Source: Pempheris klunzingeri (Eukaryota; Chordata; Actinopteri; Acropomatiformes; Pempheridae). Taken from it: DNA of 64,000 nt. The stretch is from assembly GCF_042242105.1 (NCBI RefSeq), contig NC_092028.1, forward strand, positions 14,183,338 through 14,247,337, given 5' to 3'. The first letter of the stretch is position 1. Every line of letters starts with the position of its first letter. Under the pieces are notes generated by a model. The model saw nothing but the letters and a program-made list of their open reading frames with translations, was not told the DNA's origin and ran no database searches. The translations under genes were made by a program, and so were the position numbers. Shown here one piece after another: positions 9,336-21,437 of this stretch.

Positions 9336-10174
9336 CACAGTAACACAAACCATCAGTAGACCTGAACAAAAACCCCTCAGAGCCTGAACACTTGTAGCAT
9401 GAAGCCACCAGAGGAGGAGCCCTCAGACCACTAATGATTTCAGGACTTGTTCACTGTTAAAGAGACAAACAGACATCTACAAATGAAAAAGTAAAAGGGA
9501 TATAACATTGTTCACTATAATATACATCAATAATAATAACATTATTATTAAATATACTATGTTTTTCTAAAAAGTGTCTTCTTTGTCTGACTCAGTATTT
9601 ATGTAAATTAATAACAGCATTATTTCAGCTCACAGCAGTGTTTAAAAAAGCTTTTCATCTGACAAGAAATGAAACATAACACTAATCTACCTGCAGACAG
9701 GATGAGAAACCTTTTAGCTGTTGCTTTAGTTTGGGTTTTACACAAAGTAACATATCTTATATGAGGTTATAGTCAATTTATTTTTATTGACTGAAAAACA
9801 CAGGTATTCATGGCTGCTTTGTACCGACTGGTCACATGTTTTTCCTGAATTTGTTTTTAGTTTACAGATTAAGTCACTTATTAATGGGGATTTTGCCTCT
9901 TGATGTCACGAAAAGATGCGACTTAGGAACACTTTGTCATAAAATAAAGAGTATAAAGACTAAACTTTTTGCACAACTGATGCTGAAACATGCAAGAAGG
10001 ACTAGTGGAGGAAAGAATCATGTTCAGGGAAGATTCATTCTTTCAAGTCAAGACGTTCAAGTCAAATCCAGTTCCTCCCTGTGAGGAGGAGTCAATGCAA
10101 AACTCAGATGTCTTCCACCTCTACTTATCTGACTGCAGAGAGGATGACAGAGAACAGTGGACACACAGTTGAAC

Positions 10175-10611
10175 ATGATGGACTGTAGGACAGGACTGCT
10201 GCTCTTAACTATCTGCTGGGCAGGTGAAGATATCCACAGACCTAAACCTTACACAGTTTATACTTGTTTCAACAGCATATTTCACTTGATGTGTATTCAT
10301 TCTCTTGACAGGTGTTGATGGTCAGACTCTGACTGAATCTGGACCAGCTGTTAAAAGGCCTGGAGAATCCCACAAATTGACCTGTACAGGCTCTGGATTC
10401 ACATTCAGCAGCTACTTGATGGCCTGGGTCAGACAGGCTCCTGGAAAAGGACTGGAGTGGATTGCCACTATTGATGTGACTAGCAAATACTACTCTCAGT
10501 CAGTCCAAGGCCGCTTCACCATCTCCAGAGACAACAGCAGACAGCAGGTGTATCTGCAGATGAACAGCCTGAAGACTGAAGATTCTGCTGTTTATTATTG
10601 TGCCAGAGACT
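10175..10611 (+). CDS. V9: VH gene, family A
   Basis: Leader exon 10175-10223, 88-bp intron, V-exon 10312-10611. CDR1 is SSYLMAW. CDR2 [12 protein letters not shown] is shorter by two residues than the DSSS/GSGSS forms. The signal is CACAGTG (10612-10618), 23 bp, ACAAAATCC (10642-10650). Intact. Confidence 0.95.
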
Positions 10612-10650
10612 CACAGTGACTGGAGTTGGTTGAGCAGCTGTACAAAATCC

Positions 10651-12144
10651 TACACTCATTATCACTGGGCTGATAAACACACACTAAGTCATGGGATTGT
10701 TTCGTATGTGAAACAAAATTCAGAATCAGCCAGGAGGAGGTCAACATTTAAACTCAGACCAAAAAACATTGATTGCACCAAAGCACTGATCCTGATACAA
10801 ATATATGAAGAAAAGTATTTTAACCTCATAGAGAGAAAAATCCTGAATATTTTTCAAAGCACTGATCAGGCTGCATCACTGTGACTATACCAAATATGAA
10901 AAATTACAATAAAAAAAATATTTAATAGGATAGTCTTACAAAACTACTCCCTCTGTTTAACCCCAACAGCAAATTATCGCACAATGAACCACAACAGCTT
11001 CATTTATAATGATGACATGAAGATACGTTGATTTCCAGACAGTAAATCATGTTTTTCTCTTTTCAGATTCAGAATTTACCCCAAAGAAAGTCAGCTGGCA
11101 GCTGTTGGTTCATGTAGATTATTATTCAATCGTAACCTGCCTGAATACAAAAGATGGGTTTAAAGGAATAGTTCAGTATTTTGTGAAAAAACGCCAATGT
11201 GTTGTGCATGTATCTCTGATGTCTGTATGAGGCTAGCTCAAAACCAGAAACACTGAATGGATTTTTCAGCATGTTTTTTGTAAGGACTGAAAATATGAGA
11301 TGTGATGGGTTAAAGGAATAGTTCAACATTTAGTAATTTGGTTATTTTTCGATGAGATGATTGATACCACTCTCATGTCTGTGCATTAAATATGCTGCTA
11401 CAGCCTGCAGCCGGTTAGCATACAGTCTATGCTGGCTAGCGTTGCTTAACAAGAAGACTGTTAACAGGGAGAAACAGGTAGTATGGCTCTGTCTTTACGT
11501 AACTTAAATTCTACCTTCCAACACCTTTACAAGCAGAAAGTTGCCAAACCACCAGCAAAGACACCAGGAAGTAACTTGTCCCAGCCAAGACATAAACATT
11601 TCCAATTGGCAAAGATGTGTACTATTTCCTCCTCGGGGGCAATGACTTCCTGTGGTCTCCACCATACGGTTGACAGGGAACCGCCACAGACGACAACATA
11701 ACAATCAACAGTGGTCATGTTCCAATAATGCTTTTATGGACAAAGATTTAATATTATTACTTCATCCAGACAGCTCTGGTGTTCTCCCGTGTGCAGGTGA
11801 TTGAGACTGGGAGCAATGAACATTCTGTCGCTGAATGTAAATGTAAATCTGTTCGTCAGGCTCATCAAAGGGAACTTTTGGTATCCGGTCATGTGAACTT
11901 CTGTGGGTCACAGTTGGGTCAGGGGATCACCCTGTTGTTGTTTTCTATTAAAATGGTTGTAAAACTGATGAGGTATTGTCAGAGTTTTTACACGACTGTT
12001 TAATAACCTACTTAAATAATGTTTAAATCAAACTATTGCACAGACGCTTGGAGGAAGGACTCATGTACAGAAAACATTTATGCTCTGGTTTCACCAAACA
12101 GTAACTGAGAGTCAAATCCAGTTCCTCCCTGTGAGGAGGAGTCA
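10651..12144 (+). other. Long V9-V10 spacer with dispersed repeat
   Basis: The first 250 bp (to about 10905) match the flank after V35 (44933-45230). The rest is specific to this site: a dispersed repeat sits at about 11309-11560, and 11720-12144 is a diverged form of the B-to-A spacer. The expected family-B gene is absent, so the repeat-bearing segment probably replaced it. No gene seen. Confidence 0.65.
11309..11560 (+). repeat. Dispersed percomorph-type repeat
   Basis: Begins GGTTAAAGGAATAGTTCAAC and contains GATTGATACCACTCTCATGT and a GCCGGTTAGCATA motif, the hallmarks of a repeat I recognise as abundant in spiny-rayed fish genomes. A second, partial start of the same motif lies 150 bp upstream (about 11155), as if one copy had entered next to another. 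The 3' limit is uncertain, and I do not know its formal family. Confidence 0.6.
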
Positions 12145-12224
12145 ATGCAAAACTCAGATGTCTTCCACCTCTACTTATCTGACTGCAGAGAGGATGACAG
12201 AGAACAGTGGACACACAGTTGAAC

Positions 12225-12667
12225 ATGATGGACTGTAGGACAGGACTGCTGTTCTTAACTATCTGCTGGGCAGGTGAAGATATCCACAGACCTAAACCTT
12301 ACACAGTTTATATTTGTGTCAACAGCATATTTCACTTGATGTGTATTCATTCTCTTGACAGGTGTTGATGGTCAGACTCTGACTGAATCTGAACCAGCTG
12401 TTAAAAGGCCTGGAGAATCCCACAAATTGACCTGTACAGCCTCTGGATTCACATTCAGCAGCTACTGGATGGCCTGGGTCAGACAGGCTCCTGGAAAAGG
12501 ACTGGAGTGGATCGCTTACATCACCACTGACAGTAGCGGCAAATACTACTCTCAGTCAGTTCAAGGCCGCTTCACCATCTCCAGAGACAACAGCAGACAG
12601 CAGGTGTATCTGCAGATGAACAGCCTGAAGACTGAAGATTCTGCTGTTTATTATTGTGCCAGATACT
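12225..12667 (+). CDS. V10: VH gene, family A
   Basis: Leader exon 12225-12273, 88-bp intron, V-exon 12362-12667. CDR1 is SSYWMAW and CDR2 [14 protein letters not shown], the latter shared with V22; the end reads YYCARY. The signal is CACAGTG (12668-12674), 23 bp, ACAAAATCC (12698-12706). Intact. Confidence 0.95.
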
Positions 12668-13423
12668 CACAGTGACTGGAGTTGGTTGAGCAACTGTACA
12701 AAATCCTAAAGTATCTTTCAGCCCAAGTATGAAGCATTCTTCAAAGTACACTTTATTCCATCTTTCATATTTTGATGTATATATTATTTTATACTACATA
12801 ATATTACATTACATATATACATGCATATCTTTAAATAATGCATTATATGAAATCATAACTATTGTTTCTGATAAATATTATAATTAAATATTAATACAAT
12901 AAACAAAAAGAATAAATATCATTTGTTCATACAAGTTCTTCTATCAATTAAGAAACACTAATGTCTGTAATTCATGTTGAAAACATAATGCTGCAGTTTC
13001 TTTTATAAGGCTAGTGAGCAAGTAGATGAATAAATAAATGCTGCAATACAAAAAAGCTGTTCACACATTGTTGATGATGAATCTGATATAGGAGAGATTC
13101 AGAGTGAATCAGTTCTTTCAGGAAAACAGCTCACATCATATTTAAAGTGGGTTTGAAATGTGAAAACATGCCAAACACACTGGCACACATGGCTTATAGC
13201 AAGCAACATTCTTGGTGTTTGCTGCTTTTGTTTCTGTGTGTGCACACCATCATAGTTGATGCAAAACTGATTTTAATCAGTATGTTTCCCATTATCCATG
13301 ATTCATGATAATATTCACATTAAGAACAAGAATAATGATTATTAATGGTCATATGATGTTTTCATTATGAATTCTTCTCAGTTAGACCAACGCTGATGTT
13401 TCACATGTTGATTCTATGCAACC

Positions 13424-13614
13424 AGCTTGGATCAGACAGCCTGCAGGGAAAGGACTGGAGTGGATTGGAATGAAATACACTGGAGCTTCATACTACAAAG
13501 ATTCACTAAAGAACAAGTTCAGTATCGACTTAGACTCTTCCAGCAAAACAGCGACTCTAAACGGACAGAATGTGCAGCCTGAAGACTCTGCTGTGTATTA
13601 CTGTGCCAGAGAGC
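13424..13614 (+). pseudogene. V11: 5'-truncated family-B VH
   Basis: The family-B promoter sequence stops inside the octamer (about 13415-13421) and continues in FR2 at AWIRQPAGKGLEWIG. TATA box, leader, intron, FR1 with its Cys and CDR1 are all lost in one deletion. CDR2 (MKYTGASYYKDS), FR3, YYCARE and the signal (CACAGTA 13615-13621, 23 bp, ACAAAAACC 13645-13653) remain perfect. It could still be joined by RAG but could not encode a V domain. Confidence 0.92.
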
Positions 13615-14570
13615 CACAGTAACACAAACCATCAGTAGACCTGAACAAAAACCCCTCAGAGCCTCAACACTTGTAGCATGAAGCCACCAGAGGAGGAGCC
13701 CTCAGACCACTAATGATTTCAGGACCTGTTCACTGTTAAAGAGACAAACAGACATCTAGAAATGAAAAAGTAAAAGGAATATAACATTGTTCACTATAAT
13801 ATACATCAATAATAATAACATTATTATTAAATATACTATGTTTTTCTAAAAAGTCTCTTCTTTGTCTGACTCAGTATTTATGTAAATTAATAACAGCATT
13901 ATTTCAGCTCACAGCAGTGTTTAAAAAAGCTTTTCATCTGACAAGAAATGAAACGAACACTAATCTACCTGCAGACAGGATGAGAAACCTTTTAGCTGTT
14001 GCTTTAATTTGGGTTTTCACAAAGTAACATTATATGTGGTTTATTTTTATTGACTGAAAAACACAGGTATTCATGGCTGCTTTGTACCGACTGGTCACAC
14101 GTTTTTTCTGAATTTGTTTTTAGTTTACTGCTTAAGTCACTTATTAATGGGGATTTTGCCTCTTGATGTCATAAAAAGGTGCGACTTAGGAACACTTTGT
14201 CATAAAATAAAGAGTATAACATTTGTTATGGTGATAATTGTTGTTTTTTTTCTATTAAAATGTATCTTAAAATTGATGAACTATTGTCAGAGTCTTTACA
14301 TGATGCAGACTGTGCTTAATAAATAAATGCAATAAATCATTTGTAAACTTTTTGCACAACTGATGCTGAAACATGCATGAAGGACTAGTGGAGGAAAGAA
14401 TCATGTTCAGGAAAGATTTATACTTTCAGTTTCACCAAACAAACACTGCCATTCAAGTCAAATCCAGTTCCTCCCTGTGAGGAGGAGTCAATGCAAAACT
14501 CAGATGTCTTCCACCTCTACTTATCTGACTGCAGAGAGGATGACAGAGAACAGTGGACACACAGTTGAAC

Positions 14571-15013
14571 ATGATGGACTGTAGGACAGGACTGCTGCTC
14601 TTAACTATCTGCTGGGCAGGTGAAGATATCCACAGACCTAAACCTTACACAGTTTATACTTGTGTCAACAGCATATTTCACTTGATGTGTATTCATTCTC
14701 TTGACAGGTGTTGATGGTCAGACTCTGACTGAATCTGAACCAGCTGTTAAAAGGCCTGGAGAATCCCACAAATTGACCTGTACAGCCTCTGGATTCACAT
14801 TCAGTGACTACTGGATGAGCTGGGTCAGACAGACTCCTGGAAAAGGACTGGAGTGGGTTTCCGCTATCGAATATGACAGTAGCAGCAAATACTACTCTCA
14901 GTCAGTCCAAGGCCGCTTCACCATCTCCAGAGACAACAGCAAACAGCAGCTGTATCTGCAGATGAACAGCCTGAAGACTGAAGATTCTGCTGTTTATTAT
15001 TGTGCCAGAGACT
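14571..15013 (+). CDS. V12: VH gene, family A
   Basis: Leader exon 14571-14619, 88-bp intron, V-exon 14708-15013. CDR1 is SDYWMSW, FR2 has RQTPGKG, and CDR2 is [16 protein letters not shown]3 has [10 protein letters not shown]. The signal is CACAGTG (15014-15020), 23 bp, ACAAAATCC (15044-15052). Intact. Confidence 0.95.
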
Positions 15014-15859
15014 CACAGTGACTGGAGTTGGTTGAGCAGCTGTACAAAATCCTACAGTATCTTTCAGCCCAAGTATGAAGCATTCTTCAAAGTACACTTT
15101 ATCTTTCTTTTTATTTATGTATATATTTGTATATATTATTTTATACTACATAATATTACATTACATATATACATGCATATCTTTAAATAATGCATTATAT
15201 GAAATCATAACTATTGTTCCTGATAAATATTATTATTAAATATTAATACAATAAACAAAAACAATAAACATCACTTGTTCATACAAGTTCTTCTGTCAAT
15301 TAAGAAACACTCATGTCTGTAATTCATGTTGAAAACATAATGCTGCAGTTTCTTTTATAAGGCTAGAGAGCAAGTACATGAATAAATAAATGCTGCAATA
15401 CAAAAAAGCTGTTCACTCATTGTTGATGATGAATCTGATATAGGAGAGATTCAGAGTGAATCAGTTCTTTCAGGAAAACAGCTCACATCATATTTAAAGT
15501 GGGTTTGAAATGTGAAAACATGCCAAACACACTGGCACACATGGCTTATAGCAAGCAACATTCTTGGTGTTTGCTGCTTTTGTTTCTGTGTGCACACCAT
15601 CATAGTTGATGCAAAGCTGATTTTAATCAGCATGTTTCCCATTATCCATGATTCATGATAATATTCACATTAAGAACAAGAATAATGATTATTAATGATC
15701 ATATGATGTTTTCATTATGAATTCTTCTCAGTTAGACCAACGCTGATGTTTCACATGTTGATTCTATGCAAACTCAGTGACCTTCCTCATTACTCAGCTA
15801 TAAAAACTTCACATCAGGCCGTCAGTGGAGTTCACAGCACGTCAGTTTCAGCATCAACC

Positions 15860-16286
15860 ATGTTTTCTGTAGCTCTGCTGCTGCTGTTGGCAGCTGGATG
15901 TGAGTCTCTCTGGATTTGTTCAAGTCAAAAGTTCTTCATTTGCTGTATAACTTGATTGTTTGTTCCAAAACATTTCCTTTTTTTAACAGGTGTGAAGTGT
16001 GAACAGTTGACACAGCCAGCCTCTGTGACTGTGCAGCCTGGTCAGAGTCTGACCATCACCTGTCAGGTCTCTTATTCTGTGGGCAGCTACAACACAGCTT
16101 GGATCAGACAGCCTGCAGGGAAAGGACTGGAGTGGATTGGAATGAAATACACTGGAGCTTCATACTACAAAGCTTCACTAAAGAACAAGTTCAGTATCGA
16201 CTTAGACTCTTCCAGCAACACAGCGACTCTAAATGGACAGAATGTGCAGCCTGAAGACTCTGCTGTGTATTACTGTGCCAGAGAGC
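15860..16286 (+). CDS. V13: VH gene, family B
   Basis: Octamer at 15766, leader exon 15860-15899 (MFSVALLLLLAAG), 90-bp intron, V-exon 15990-16286. CDR1 is SVGSYNTAW and CDR2 MKYTGASYYKAS. The signal is CACAGTA (16287-16293), 23 bp, ACAAAAACC (16317-16325). Intact. It begins a block duplicated at 42.2-44.9 kb. Confidence 0.95.
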
Positions 16287-17022
16287 CACAGTAACACAAA
16301 CCATCAGTAGACCTGAACAAAAACCCCTCAGAGCCTGAACACTCGTAGCATGAAGCCACCAGAGGAGGAGCCCTCAGACCATTAATGATTTCAGGACCTG
16401 TTCACTGTTAAAGAGAGAAACAGACATCTAGAAATGAAAAAGTAAAAGGAATATAACATTGTTCACTATAATATACATTAATGATAATAACATTATTATT
16501 AAATATACTATGTTTTTCTAAAAAGTCTCTTCTTTGTCTGACTCTCAGTATTTATGTAAATTAATAACAGCATCATTTCAGCTCACAGCAGTGTTTAAAA
16601 AAGCTTTTCATCTGACAAGAAATGAAACATAACACTAATCTACCTGCAGACAGGATGAGAAACCTTTTAGTTGTTGCTTTAATTTTGGTTTTACACAAAG
16701 TACCATATTTTATATGTAGTTATAGCCAATTTATTTTTATTGACTGAAAAACACAGGTATTCATGGCTGCTTTGTACCGACTGGTCACATGTTTTTCCTG
16801 AATTTGTTTTTAGTTTACTGCTTAAGTCACTTATTAATGGGGATTTTGCCTCTTGATGTCATGAAAAGATGCGACTTAGGAACACTTTGTCATAAAATAA
16901 AGAGTATAAAGACTAAACTTTTTGCACAACTGATGCTGAAACATGCAAGAAGGACTAGTGGAGGAAAGAATCATGTTCAGGAAAGATTCATTCTTTCAAG
17001 TCAAGACGTTCAAGTCAAATCA

Positions 17023-17102
17023 ACTTCTGCTCGAACAGTGACTCTAAAAGGACAGAATCTGCAGCCTGAAGACACAGCTGTTTATTACTGTGTCCGTCGG
17101 TC
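17023..17102 (+). pseudogene. V14: family-C 3' remnant fused to a B-to-A spacer
   Basis: Only the last part of FR3 is present (SARTVTLKGQNLQPEDTAVY then YCVR), joined directly to spacer DNA that normally leads to a family-A promoter. The signal survives: CACAGTG (17103-17109), 23 bp, nonamer 17133-17141. The same junction is found in V34 (43187), so it arose once and was duplicated. It has no promoter or leader. Confidence 0.9.
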
Positions 17103-17692
17103 CACAGTGATACAAACCACCAACAGACCTGCACAAATACTCATCAACCATGTGACTCAAATACACTCACATGTTCTAAACGTCAACATTATTCCATGTA
17201 GATCTAATGTGACTTCCACTGCAGCTGACATCTGTATCAAACAACTTTGCCTTAATATAAGAGCTTTAGGGAACTAATGTTTCCTGTTTCATGGGGTAGA
17301 AAATGACATCTGACAAAGCTCACTTCAACTGGAGCTTTATCTCTTCACAGATACACAAATAGGATCCATTTTCCTTCTGTAATTTCACCAATATTAAAAG
17401 AAAATAGCTTTAAACTTTTACACCATCAGTTAAAGATTGACATTGTACTGAAGAAAGTAGCTGCCAGGACTTTGATGCTTCACAGTTTCCTCTGCTGTTT
17501 TAGAGATTCTCTGCTCATGGAAATGTATCTGTGTCACACGTTCCCTATTTAAACCTGTAGAGGGAGGTCTATGCAAACTCTTCCTCTCTTATAAACACAC
17601 CATCAGTCACTTGTGGCACAAAACTGGGACAGTTTTTAACATTTTAGAAACACAGAGTTCAGAGAGCTCTGAACTACAGTGTTTATCACAGA

Positions 17693-17741
17693 ATGGACAA
17701 TAAAATGATCAGGAGTTTATCATTTGTAGTTACTATTCATG
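17693..17741 (+). other. OL2: orphan VH leader exon
   Basis: Same 49-nt exon as OL1 with octamer at 17571 and TATAAAC at about 17590. The next acceptor in phase is that of V15 (18399), 658 bp downstream. The exon is preserved although the family-C gene before it is reduced to a stub. Confidence 0.75.
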
Positions 17742-18261
17742 GTGAGAAAATGTATTCTGACTAAAATGTCCAACCCGTGATTTACAATTTATTAATTAGT
17801 ATTATTATTATTATTATTAGCATCAAATTTATTATTGATATTATTGTAGATGGTTTGGCTCATCTGCTGCCCAACATGCTTCCAGGGAGTAATGTGAAAC
17901 AATGATGCCAACAAACCAATTTTGAATAAACCTTGTTGGAAAATGAGCCAAATTTGGGAACTAAAATTAAAATGTTGAAGATGTATTAAAAGCAAGATGG
18001 GAAATTAGGTTGATTTTAATACTAAGTGACATTTTGCACAAAAGAAATGAAAACATGTCAAACACACTTTAAATTGACTGACTTAGAGGAATAAATCCTG
18101 AACAATGATTCAGCATTTTCACCAAACAAAGACTGAAAGCTAAGTCCAGTCTACTTCTCTCCTCCCTGTGAGGAGGAGTTAATGCAAAACTCAGATGTCT
18201 TCCACCTCTACTTATCTGACTGCAGAGAGGATGACAGAGAACAGTGGACACACAGTTGAAC

Positions 18262-18707
18262 ATGATGGACTGTAGGACAGGACTGCTGCTCTTAACTATC
18301 TGCTGGGCAGGTGAAGATATCCACAGACCTAAACCTTACACAGTTTATATTTGTGTCACCAGCATATTTCACTTGATGTGTATTCATTCTCTTGACAGGT
18401 GTTGATGGTCAGACTCTGACTGAATCTGAACCAGCTGTTAAAAGGCCTGGAGAATCCCACAAATTGACCTGTACAACCTCTGGATTCACATTCAGCAGCT
18501 ACTGGATGCACTGGGTCAGACAGGCTCCTGGAAAAGGACTGGAGTGGATTGCCTGGATTGACAATGGCAGTGGTAGCAGCAAATCCTACTCTCAGTCAGT
18601 TCAAGGCCGCTTCACCATCTCCAGAGACAACAGCAGACAGCAGCTGTATCTGCAGATGAACAGCCTGAAGACTGAAGATTCTGCTGTTTATTATTGTGCC
18701 AGAGACT
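18262..18707 (+). CDS. V15: VH gene, family A
   Basis: Leader exon 18262-18310, 88-bp intron, V-exon 18399-18707. CDR1 is SSYWMHW and CDR2 [15 protein letters not shown]. The signal is CACAGTG (18708-18714), 23 bp, ACAAAATCC (18738-18746). Intact. It has OL2 upstream as a possible second leader. Confidence 0.95.
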
Positions 18708-19149
18708 CACAGTGACTGGAGTTGGTTGAGCAGCTGTACAAAATCCTACAGTGTCTTTCAGCCCAAGTATGAAGCATTCTTCAAAGTACACTTTATCTTT
18801 CTTTCATTTTTTGATGTATATATCATTTTATGTGACATGATATTACATTACATACATACATGCATATCTTTAAATAATGCATTATATGAAATAAAAATTA
18901 TTGTTTCTCAGAAATATTATTATTAAATATTAATACAATAAACAAAAAGAATAAATATCAATTGTTCATACAAGTTCTTTTATCAATTATGAAACATTAG
19001 TGTCTGTAATTCATTTTGAAAACATAATGTTGCAGTTTTGTTTATAAGGCTAGAGAGCAAGTAAATTAATAAATAAATGCAATACAATATTTGACTATTG
19101 TTCAAATCCAAATTACGGCAAGAACCCCTCAACTAAGTAAAGAGAAACA

Positions 19150-19945
19150 ACAGTCCTTAAGTACTTTAAGACATGGATGGCTCAGTAGGAAACACTGCTG
19201 ACTGGCATGACACTTATATCAAGCATCCCATATGCAAAGTCCTTGGTGCTATTAGCCCACCTCAGGATGAGTGAAGCCACAACAACAGTTATAACTGCTT
19301 TGTAAGGTCCACATCAGTTGTTGGGGAACCAGGACAACGTGATGAGAAATGGACTACTGTGACAAAGCATAGGTGGAAAAGGGCTAAGAATGTGGATCTG
19401 CTATGACCAAGATCAAAAGCAGCAAGGATCTACCACACCTGACAGGACCCCATGTGCAGGCTTTGTGAAGATGCTCCTGAAACATTGTGTAAGATGCAGG
19501 CAGCATACATGGGACGCCATAACCAAGTGGCTGACATAGTGTACAGGAACATCTACAGAGTATGGGCGGGAAGCCCCACGGTCAGAATGGAAGACACCTC
19601 CCAGAGTGGTTGAGAATGAACGAGCTAAGATCCTGTGGGATTTCCAGATCCAGACAGACCAGATCCAGACAGACAGCAACATCAGGAAGAAGGAACATGG
19701 GAAGCTTGGGAAAAAAAGGCTGTAAGAGGAGCTGGAAAAGATGTGGGGATTAAAGGCAACAGTGGTGCCAGTGGTGATCAGAGCACTCATCCACAAACTG
19801 GCTCCATCAGATTCCAGGTACTATATCTGAGGTCTCTGTCCAGAAGAGTGCAATCATAACAACAGCTAAGATACTGCACAGAACCCTCAAAGTCCCAGGC
19901 CTCTGGAAGAGAACCAGAGCTCGAGGAAGACACACCACCATACCC
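19150..19945 (+). mobile_element. LINE 3' fragment, copy 1 (REL-endonuclease type)
   Basis: A decayed, 5'-truncated non-LTR retrotransposon. Recognisable pieces in shifting frames include a CRLCEDAPET zinc-knuckle-like stretch near 19455, ERAKILWDFQIQTD near 19620, SNIRKKEHGKLG near 19675 and ELEKMWGLKATVVPVVI near 19730. These belong to the C-terminal region of REL-endonuclease LINEs (R2 superfamily, probably R4/Dong/Rex6-like). The central endonuclease residues are deleted. Inserted in an A-to-B spacer; the following family-B gene is missing here. Confidence 0.65.
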
Positions 19946-20106
19946 AGGGTGACATGATGCAGACTGTTTGCTTCACCAAACAGTAACTGAGAGTCAAATC
20001 CAGTTCCTCCCTGTGAGGAGGAGTCAATGCAAAACTCAGATGTCTTCCACCTCTACTTATCTGACTGCAGAGAGGATGACAGAGAACAGTGGACACACAG
20101 TTGAAC

Positions 20107-20576
20107 ATGATGGACTGTAGGACAGGACTGCTGCTCTTAACTATCTGCTGGGCAGGTGAAGAGTTTAGAGAAGAGTTTCATTGATTGTGATCTGGCATAC
20201 TTTATAATTGTGCTATTTCATTTGTGCTAACATATGCATGACATGCATATGTGTTTTGGTCTGACAGGTGTTGATGGTCAGACTCTGACTGAATCTGAAC
20301 CAGTCGTTAAAAGGCCTGGAGAATCCCACAAATTGACCTGTACAACCTCTGGATTCACATTCAGCAGCTGGGATTTTGGCTGGATCAGACAGGCTCCTGG
20401 AAAAGGACTGGAGTGGCTTGCCTGGATTGATGATGGCAGCGGTAGCTACATCTACTACTCTCAGTCAGTCCAAGGCCGCTTCACCATCTCCAGAGACAAC
20501 AGCAGACAGCAGGTGTATCTGCAGATGAACAGCCTGAAGACTGAAGATTCTGCTGTTTATTATTGTGCCAGAGACT
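20107..20576 (+). CDS. V16: VH gene, family A (112-bp intron subgroup)
   Basis: Leader exon 20107-20155, a 112-bp intron of different sequence shared only with V39, V-exon 20268-20576. CDR1 is SSWDFGW and CDR2 [15 protein letters not shown]. Heptamer CACAGTG (20577-20583), 22-bp spacer, perfect nonamer ACAAAAACC (20606-20614). Intact. The LINE fragment ends about 160 bp upstream of the start codon, close to the octamer (20027). Confidence 0.94.
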
Positions 20577-20995
20577 CACAGTGACACAGGAGGGAGCAAC
20601 GCTGTACAAAAACCTAAAATGTCAAAACAAGTCAAAACTTGGGCTCCAGCTTCAGTCCAACATCATCAGCACACTCACAGAAACACTCTTAATAAAACTG
20701 CTCTTTAGACAAGTTTTTGTGTGGCTCTGGCTTTTGGGGAGAAATAAATATTCTGTTAAATGGGAATATGAATGCACCATAAAAACCCTTTAGATTTCAA
20801 TTTAGTAAATGTTCACAACACAATTCCAAACTATGACTACTTGTGACACAACAGTCCATCCTTCTTTTATACCCCATCAGTGTCCTTCTCTATGCAAAGT
20901 GAACTTCCTCACAGTCTGCTATAAAGACTTGGTATCATGCTGTCAGTAGCAGCAGAAGAAGAGAAGCTCCCATCAGATCACCTTCAGTACCAACC

Positions 20996-21437
20996 ATGTT
21001 GTCTGTAGCTCTGCTGCTGCTGCTGGCTGCTGGATCCTGTGAGTCTCACTGAGGCAGAGACACTGACAGTATGATCACAGCACGCTGACTGTTCACTGTT
21101 ATCAGTGATTCAATATTCACCATGTTTTCCTCCACAGGTGTCAAGTGTGAACAGTTGACACAGCCAGCCTCTGTGACTGTGCAGCCTGGTCAGAGTCTGA
21201 CCATCACCTGTCAGGTCTCTTATTCTTTGAGTGGCTACTACACAGCTTGGATCAGACAGCCTGCAGGGAAAGGACTGGAGTGGATTGGAAGGCAATGTGC
21301 TGGCTGCACAGCATCCTACAAAGATTCACTAAAGAACAAGTTCAGTATCGACTTAGACTCTTCCAGCAAAACAGTGACTCTAAACGGACAGAATGTGCAG
21401 CCTGAAGACTCTGCTGTGTATTACTGTGCCAGAGAGC
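20996..21437 (+). CDS. V17: VH gene, family B (long-leader subgroup)
   Basis: Octamer ATGCAAAG (20892), TATAAAG (20920), leader exon 20996-21038 (MLSVALLLLLAAGS), 99-bp intron, V-exon 21138-21437. CDR1 is SLSGYYTAW. CDR2 RQCAGCTASYKDS carries two extra cysteines spaced by two residues. The signal is CACAGTA (21438-21444), 23 bp, ACAAAAACC (21468-21476). Intact; V38 is its closest relative. Confidence 0.94.

Noticed and set aside
12023-12226. Minus-strand frames beginning [16 protein letters not shown] across family-A promoters.
   Set aside because: They are the antisense of the conserved promoter/leader region; their conservation is explained by the plus-strand V gene.
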